Source: a virus
Strand: one strand, 5' to 3'
IMG/VR virus record: IMGVR_UViG_3300042290_000609
Span: 1-64,000 of that record
Length of the DNA: 64,000 nt
The notes beneath the pieces were generated by a model. The model saw nothing but the letters and a program-made list of their open reading frames with translations. It had not been told where the DNA came from and did no database searches. Positions 62,394 to 64,000 of the stretch are shown here, piece by piece. Every line of letters starts with the position of its first letter. Within the stretch, counting starts at the first letter, position 1. The position numbers were made by a program, and so were the translations under genes.

Positions 62394-63806
62394 ATGAGTA
62401 AATATTCATATTGTTCTACACTTGCTCTAAGCTGCCCTGTATACAATGACATTAAAAGAACATCAATATATGCAGATGGGTATTTATCTGCTGTCGTATC
62501 TGGGGTAAATTATTACTATAGAACAAACTCTACAGGAATTATAAATGAAGTGGGTGTTTGTCCAACAGAAGATTTTACACAATATGCTACGGTAGGTGGA
62601 AGTTATTTGAAAAAATCAAATGATAGTGGTCTATCTTGGTATAACTCGTTTGTAAGTGCTGGACCTGCTAATTGGGTAAAAGTAGATGTATCTGAAAACG
62701 GGCAATATGTTTTCGTTACTGATGGTTCTTATGTTTTAAAATCATCAGGTTATGGGAGTGAATTTTCTTTTAATAGTGTAAAAGCTGCATCTTCCTCCTA
62801 TTTTACAGATATAGCTGTTTCTAGAAGTGGCCAATATGTTGTTCTGGCAGAAAGTAAACCTTCTAATAGTTCTTCACCAGGATATATTTGGGTTTCCAAC
62901 GATTATGGAGTAAATTGGACTGCTAAAGCATCAATAGGAAGTAGGGAATGGAAAAATGTATCAATATCAGGAAATGGGCAATATATGCTTGCTTCTGCAG
63001 GTAATAATCATGATAGATTATATAGATCAACAAATTATGGAGTTAGTTGGTCTGTTGCTGGGTCTGCTGCAACTGATGTTTATTATTATCAAGGAAGCGC
63101 AATATCTGATACAGGTCAATATCAAGTAGTTATTAGAAATGATGGATGGATTGGTGGTGGTTGGCAATCTTGGATTGCAGTATCTAATAATTATGGAATA
63201 TCATGGCAGAACACAACAGCAGGAAATGCAGGTCGCTACCTATCAGTAGACATATCAGGAACTGGGCAATATGTTGTTGCTGCTACAACAAATACTACTT
63301 TTGGGGTTAGAAAAAATAATAATTATGGAGTAGCGGGATATTGGAGCAATACTGGAATAACAACACCAGATAGTAATTTTTGGGGAATTGGGGTATCAAT
63401 ATCATCTAGTGGAAAAACTGTACTAGTAGCAGATGCTGATGGTTATTCTAATAATTATTTATACCTATCAAGAAATTATGGTGCCTCATATGTAAGAGTA
63501 GATGGCTCCAGTTCGGCAGGTTCTCAAAACTGGACATCAGTGGTTATTGCCCCCACAGCATTGGGTGGTGGTACTGGACCAAGTTGCCCTGCTGCTAATA
63601 TTTTTGTAGATCAATACTGTTCAGGTTTTGATTTAATTAATCAATATACTGATGGAAACTGTGGAATTTATGGTACAGTACAAGAATATAATTCACTCAC
63701 TTGTGGTTATAATGCTGGAGAGAATTATTATTGTGATTGTGGGTTCGGTTGTGAACAATACCCAAACCCTTGTTATTATTATGGATGTTCTGAATGCTTT
63801 ATATAA
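62394..63806 (+). CDS. Seven-bladed Asp-box beta-propeller with Cys-rich C-terminal domain
   Basis: A 470-residue protein. Seven Asp-box-like blade ends are visible in order: SNDSGLSW, SSGYGSEF, SNDYGVNW, STNYGVSW, SNNYGISW, NNNYGVAGYW and SRNYGASY. The partner strand SxxGQYV recurs (SENGQYVFV, SRSGQYVVL, SGNGQYMLA, SDTGQYQVV, SGTGQYVVA). This is the architecture of sialidase/BNR-type propellers, but no obvious catalytic set is seen, so sugar binding is likelier than cleavage. The C-terminal 75 residues hold ten Cys and the pattern CPAA, CSGFDLINQYTDGNCG, CGYN, related to a C-x(n)-DG-x-G-x-Y-x(n)-CGY module of phage fibres. Probably a receptor-binding tip. Confidence 0.75.
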   Translation: MSKYSYCSTLALSCPVYNDIKRTSIYADGYLSAVVSGVNYYYRTNSTGIINEVGVCPTEDFTQYATVGGSYLKKSNDSGLSWYNSFVSAGPANWVKVDVSENGQYVFVTDGSYVLKSSGYGSEFSFNSVKAASSSYFTDIAVSRSGQYVVLAESKPSNSSSPGYIWVSNDYGVNWTAKASIGSREWKNVSISGNGQYMLASAGNNHDRLYRSTNYGVSWSVAGSAATDVYYYQGSAISDTGQYQVVIRNDGWIGGGWQSWIAVSNNYGISWQNTTAGNAGRYLSVDISGTGQYVVAATTNTTFGVRKNNNYGVAGYWSNTGITTPDSNFWGIGVSISSSGKTVLVADADGYSNNYLYLSRNYGASYVRVDGSSSAGSQNWTSVVIAPTALGGGTGPSCPAANIFVDQYCSGFDLINQYTDGNCGIYGTVQEYNSLTCGYNAGENYYCDCGFGCEQYPNPCYYYGCSECFI

Positions 63807-63823
63807 ATTAATAAAATAAAATT

Positions 63824-64000
63824 ATGATAAATTATTACAAAGGGAAACAAATTTACTTATCAGTAGATAGTGAAACCCAAAAAATTATTTCATTGGTTAA
63901 TGAACCAAATGAATGTTTTATGAGGGTAGCAGCACCCGCTTTATTCTTCAATAGAATATCTGAAGATGTAGCTAGTGGTGTTATTGAAGAATCAACAGAG
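63824..64000 (+). CDS. 3'-partial protein of unknown function
   Basis: The ATG at 63824 follows an A/T-rich gap of 17 bases. The frame is open for 59 codons to the window edge: MINYYKGKQIYLSVDSETQK at the start and then NEPNECFMRVAAPALFF. The short beginning is beta-rich. Too little is visible to assign a family. By position it is probably another tail-region protein. Confidence 0.55.
   Translation, partial: MINYYKGKQIYLSVDSETQKIISLVNEPNECFMRVAAPALFFNRISEDVASGVIEESTE

Noticed and set aside
1-64000. tRNA, rRNA and integration or lysogeny genes
   Set aside because: No cloverleaf-like segment, integrase, repressor or attachment site was recognised by reading; computational scanning would be needed to exclude a tRNA fully.

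Overview
The window is a continuous, AT-rich, all-plus-strand stretch of a tailed bacteriophage genome with T4-type head and packaging genes. Large terminase, portal, prohead protease (gp21 type), scaffold, major capsid protein (gp23 type), PhoH and neck/tail-completion proteins (gp13/14/15-like) are recognisable. No integrase, repressor, rRNA or tRNA gene was seen. Genes are tightly packed (ATGA, GTGA and TAATG overlaps), no gap exceeds 300 bases, and starts generally lack a Shine-Dalgarno sequence but follow A-rich leaders. That would fit a Bacteroidota-type host, but the host is not proven by this window.

Layout. (1) 1-9.85 kb: a cluster of proteins of probable virion location, opening with a metallopeptidase-HAD phosphatase fusion (5' end cut off). 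It ends at a strong terminator (9900-9932). (2) 9.98-14.3 kb: a COG2509-like flavoprotein, two small proteins, an AAA_28/NadR-like kinase, a capsid-targeted-looking protein and a double-membrane-anchor coiled-coil protein. (3) 14.4-26.1 kb: terminase, portal, a string of small internal/accessory head proteins (including a 42-residue basic protein), protease, scaffold and major capsid protein. (4) 26.2-31.4 kb: PhoH and neck/tail-completion genes. Sheath and tube genes are not in the window. (5) 31.4-64 kb: a very large adhesion module with six giant collagen-like fibre proteins (five ending in S74 intramolecular chaperone domains), small fibre accessory proteins, a seven-bladed Asp-box propeller, and, embedded among the fibres, three 2-oxoglutarate/Fe(II) oxygenase-like genes plus a two-domain glycosyltransferase.

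Main ideas. First, the oxygenase-glycosyltransferase cassette at 54.5-58.5 kb sits between collagen-like fibre genes whose lysines lie at the Y position of Gly-X-Y (X-K-G). This suggests a phage-encoded collagen hydroxylation/glycosylation system. Second, about seventeen proteins share short amphipathic N-termini rich in (I/L)-x-E, the gp21-type cleavage consensus, suggesting a large set of capsid-targeted proteins. Three proteins also share an RMQxLAGI-like peptide. Third, a recurring AATATTTATAC element, seventeen close copies in one orientation, lies upstream of genes and often directly after terminators or overlapping stop codons. It is the best candidate for the phage's own promoter and is, strikingly, the reverse complement of the T4 late promoter core.
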